A DNA stretch of 13,360 bases from Nitrospinales bacterium. GTDB taxonomy: Bacteria; Nitrospinota_A; UBA7883; JACRGQ01. This document shows positions 11,542-13,360 of this stretch, piece after piece; the first letter of the stretch is position 1, and each line of letters opens with the position of its first letter. Position numbers and translations under genes: made by a program. The notes under the pieces were generated by a model. That model had not been told where the DNA came from and did not search any database. It worked only from the letters and a program-made list of their open reading frames with translations. The stretch spans positions 1 to 13,360 of the forward strand of contig JAHFEI010000024.1 of the NCBI GenBank assembly GCA_023248615.1. Direction: 5' to 3'.

Positions 11542-12636
11542 GTGGAAAAGGAAAAGGTGCTGGTGGCGATGAGCGGCGGGGTGGATAGCTCTGTGGCCGC
11601 CGCGCTTTTGCAGGAAAATGGGTACGACCCAATAGGCGTTACCATGCGCCTTTGGACCTTGCCGGTGGCCGAGGCCGCCAGCCGCCAGGGCTGTTGCTCG
11701 CTGGACGACGTGAACGACGCCCGCAGGGTGGCCGACCAACTGGGCATACCCCATTACGTCGTCAACATGAAGGAGGAGTTCCGCGCAAACGTGGTGGATT
11801 ACTTCGTAGCCGAATACCTTTTGGGCCGTACGCCAAACCCGTGCATAGCTTGCAACCGGGTATTGAAGTTCGACCTGTTGCTGAAAAAGGCTTTTCAGCT
11901 CGGCGCGAGCAAGCTTGCCACCGGCCATTATGCCCGCATCACAAAAGACGAAAACGGATACAGACTGCGGCGGGGCAGGGATGTGGAAAAGGACCAGAGC
12001 TACTTTCTTTTCGATATTCCCACATCCCGGCTTGGGAACCTGCTTTTCCCCGTGGGTGATTTGACCAAAGGGCAAACTCGCGCCGTGGCGGAGCGGCTGG
12101 GGCTGAAGACCGCGCAAAAGGCCGAGAGCCAGGAGATATGCTTTGTGCCGGACGACGACTACGTGGGCTTTATCCGCCAGCTTGCGCCGGATGTGCCGCC
12201 GGGAGAATTTGTAAACCGCGACGGCAAAAAGCTTGGCATGCACCGGGGCATCCCTTACTACACGATAGGCCAGCGCCGCCGGCTTGGCATCAGCACCGGT
12301 GAGCGGATGTACGTTACGGCAATAGAGGCACAAAGCAATACCGTGGCGCTAGGCGGGGAAGATGATCTGCTTTCCGGTTCGCTGGTTTTAAAAAATATCA
12401 CGCGCCACCTGCCACTGGTGGATGGGCAGGAAATATTGGCGCAGGTGCGCTATCGCAGGGAGCCGGCGCGGGCCACCATCCGGTTTACCGGGGAGGACAC
12501 GGCAAAGATAGAATTCGAAAAACCGGAACGGGCCGTCTCGCCGGGGCAGGCAGTGGTATTCTACACGGATGATATAGTCGCGGGCGGGGGATGGATTGAA
12601 TCGTTTTCCCCCTCCAATCGCGCACAGGGGGGATGA
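11542..12636 (+). CDS. mnmA: tRNA-specific 2-thiouridylase MnmA (TrmU)
   Basis: 364 residues, within the usual 350-380. MnmA adenylates and then thiolates C2 of wobble U34 in tRNA-Lys, -Glu and -Gln, with sulfur from a cysteine-desulfurase relay. Visible: PP-loop S-G-G-V-D-S-S (11-17), T-P-N-P-C-I-A-C-N (first catalytic Cys), G-H-Y-A-R, K-D-Q-S-Y-F-L, E-S-Q-E-I-C-F-V-P (second catalytic Cys) and the C-terminal Y-T-I-G-Q-R-R-x-L-G block. Start choice: the GTG at 11542 gives the family-like N-terminus with five residues before the V-L-V-A-M-S-G-G strand. An in-frame ATG at 11497 would add 15 residues that do not look like MnmA; neither start has a well-placed Shine-Dalgarno. The stop TGA abuts the ATG of the next gene. 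Acts on the same nucleotide as MnmE/MnmG. Confidence 0.96.
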   Translation: MEKEKVLVAMSGGVDSSVAAALLQENGYDPIGVTMRLWTLPVAEAASRQGCCSLDDVNDARRVADQLGIPHYVVNMKEEFRANVVDYFVAEYLLGRTPNPCIACNRVLKFDLLLKKAFQLGASKLATGHYARITKDENGYRLRRGRDVEKDQSYFLFDIPTSRLGNLLFPVGDLTKGQTRAVAERLGLKTAQKAESQEICFVPDDDYVGFIRQLAPDVPPGEFVNRDGKKLGMHRGIPYYTIGQRRRLGISTGERMYVTAIEAQSNTVALGGEDDLLSGSLVLKNITRHLPLVDGQEILAQVRYRREPARATIRFTGEDTAKIEFEKPERAVSPGQAVVFYTDDIVAGGGWIESFSPSNRAQGG

Positions 12637-13360
12637 ATGGGAATAGACATGGAAGAGACGCTGGAGTTCGCTATCCGTATGACGCGCGCCGCAGGAGAAG
12701 TGCAAAAAAAACATTACGAGAAGCGCGACCTTATTATCCAGCATAAAGGTACCATCAACCTAGTAACGGAGGTAGACCTGGAATGCGAACAGCTTATCAC
12801 CAGCGCTATAGCGAAAGAGTTTCCAGACCACGAAGTACTGGCCGAAGAAGGCACCGACACAAAATCCGGCAGTGACTACGTGTGGTACATAGACCCGCTG
12901 GATGGCACAACAAACTATGCCCACGGGTTTCCCTTTTTTGCCCCCTCTATAGCGCTGGCATACAAGGGGGACGCGGTGGTGGGCGCCGTGTACGACCCAA
13001 TGCGCAACGAGATGTTTAGCGGGCTTAAAGGCGGCGGCGCATACCTGAACGGCAACCGCATAAAAGTATCATCCACGGACAACATGGATCACGCATTGCT
13101 TGGCACGGGGTTTCCGTACGACCTGCGTACCAACCCGGACAACAATGTGGAAAACTTCAACCGCGTTGTTTACCACTGCCAGGCGATACGCAGGGCAGGC
13201 GCGGCGGCCCTAGACCTGTGCTACGTGGCGTGCGGGCGGTTCGAGGGTTTTTGGGAGCAGTGGTTGTACCCGTGGGATATGGCGGCGGGGGCGTTGTTCG
13301 TGCAAGAGGCCGGGGGAATAACGACGGATATGAAGGGAAAGCCGCTGGACCTGCTTGGGA
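12637..13360 (+). CDS. Inositol monophosphatase family protein (SuhB-like), 3'-truncated by window end
   Basis: 241 codons are visible and the frame is still open at the window end. Magnesium-dependent phosphatase fold: E-E at 70-71, W-Y-I-D-P-L-D-G-T-T-N (83-93, with Asp86, Asp89 and Thr91) and W-D-M-A-A-G (213-218, Asp214) are the metal and substrate residues. This makes the enzyme probably active. Family members hydrolyse inositol-1-phosphate or related sugar phosphates; E. coli SuhB also affects rRNA transcription, a role that cannot be read here. The ATG at 12637 directly follows the mnmA stop (TGAATG), with a GGGGGG stretch (12627-12632) as ribosome-binding site, so the two genes are co-transcribed and probably coupled. 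A second ATG at 12649 is also possible. Confidence 0.94.
   Translation, partial: MGIDMEETLEFAIRMTRAAGEVQKKHYEKRDLIIQHKGTINLVTEVDLECEQLITSAIAKEFPDHEVLAEEGTDTKSGSDYVWYIDPLDGTTNYAHGFPFFAPSIALAYKGDAVVGAVYDPMRNEMFSGLKGGGAYLNGNRIKVSSTDNMDHALLGTGFPYDLRTNPDNNVENFNRVVYHCQAIRRAGAAALDLCYVACGRFEGFWEQWLYPWDMAAGALFVQEAGGITTDMKGKPLDLLG

Noticed and set aside
11401..12333. 310-codon minus frame opposite mnmA
   Set aside because: Antisense shadow of a certain gene, without a start signal or recognisable domain.

Overview
The window looks like a piece of chromosome from a moderately GC-rich, flagellated, Gram-negative bacterium. The grounds are a gid-type tRNA/rRNA modification cluster, an endonuclease-type MutL, an Hda-like DnaA paralogue, a lipoprotein-like gene, and a chemoreceptor behind a sigma-28-like promoter. 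Gene content and protein style suggest a deltaproteobacterial, Nitrospinota-like or Nitrospirota-like lineage, but nothing here fixes the phylum. Most of the window is housekeeping; the accessory parts are the left edge and several intergenic elements.

Layout. 1-597: 3' part of an AT-richer D12-class DNA adenine methylase (+), whose stop codon overlaps the stop of the convergent rsmG. 594-4389 (-): mnmE, mnmG, rsmG, in transcription order. 4431-4786 (-): a small Ala/Pro-repeat lipoprotein-like gene with its own promoter and a strong terminator. 4878-5457 (+): a YfcE-type phosphoesterase with a strong promoter and an apparent ATT start codon. 5508-7262 (-): mutL, divergent from 7355-8502 (+), an Hda-like gene overlapping by 4 bp a membrane zinc-ribbon gene. 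8599-9138 (-): a DUF4337-type membrane protein. 9330-9415 (+): tRNA-Ser(UGA) with a terminator and an inverted copy of its T-arm downstream. 9607-11133 (-): a methyl-accepting chemotaxis protein. 11134-11541: a 408-bp non-coding region with a sigma-28-like promoter, a G8 tract and a highly structured element. 11542-12636 (+): mnmA, followed at once by 12637-13360 (+): an inositol-monophosphatase family gene cut by the window end.

How the genes fit together. MnmE/MnmG (cmnm5 at C5) and MnmA (2-thiolation) both modify the wobble uridine U34 of tRNAs for Lys, Glu and Gln; RsmG methylates 16S rRNA at G527. MutL and the Hda-like protein are divergent and both carry candidate beta-clamp-binding motifs, so this is a small replication-linked locus. 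The usual neighbours of the gid cluster (parA/parB after rsmG; yidC/jag/rnpA before mnmE) are absent.

I found no CRISPR array, complete insertion sequence or recognisable defence island. The most interesting signals concern gene expression: an ATT start behind an almost consensus promoter, three genes with a -10-like hexamer 7-9 nt before an ATG that lacks a Shine-Dalgarno (possible leaderless mRNAs), a divergent RsmG, and a folded intergenic element before mnmA.
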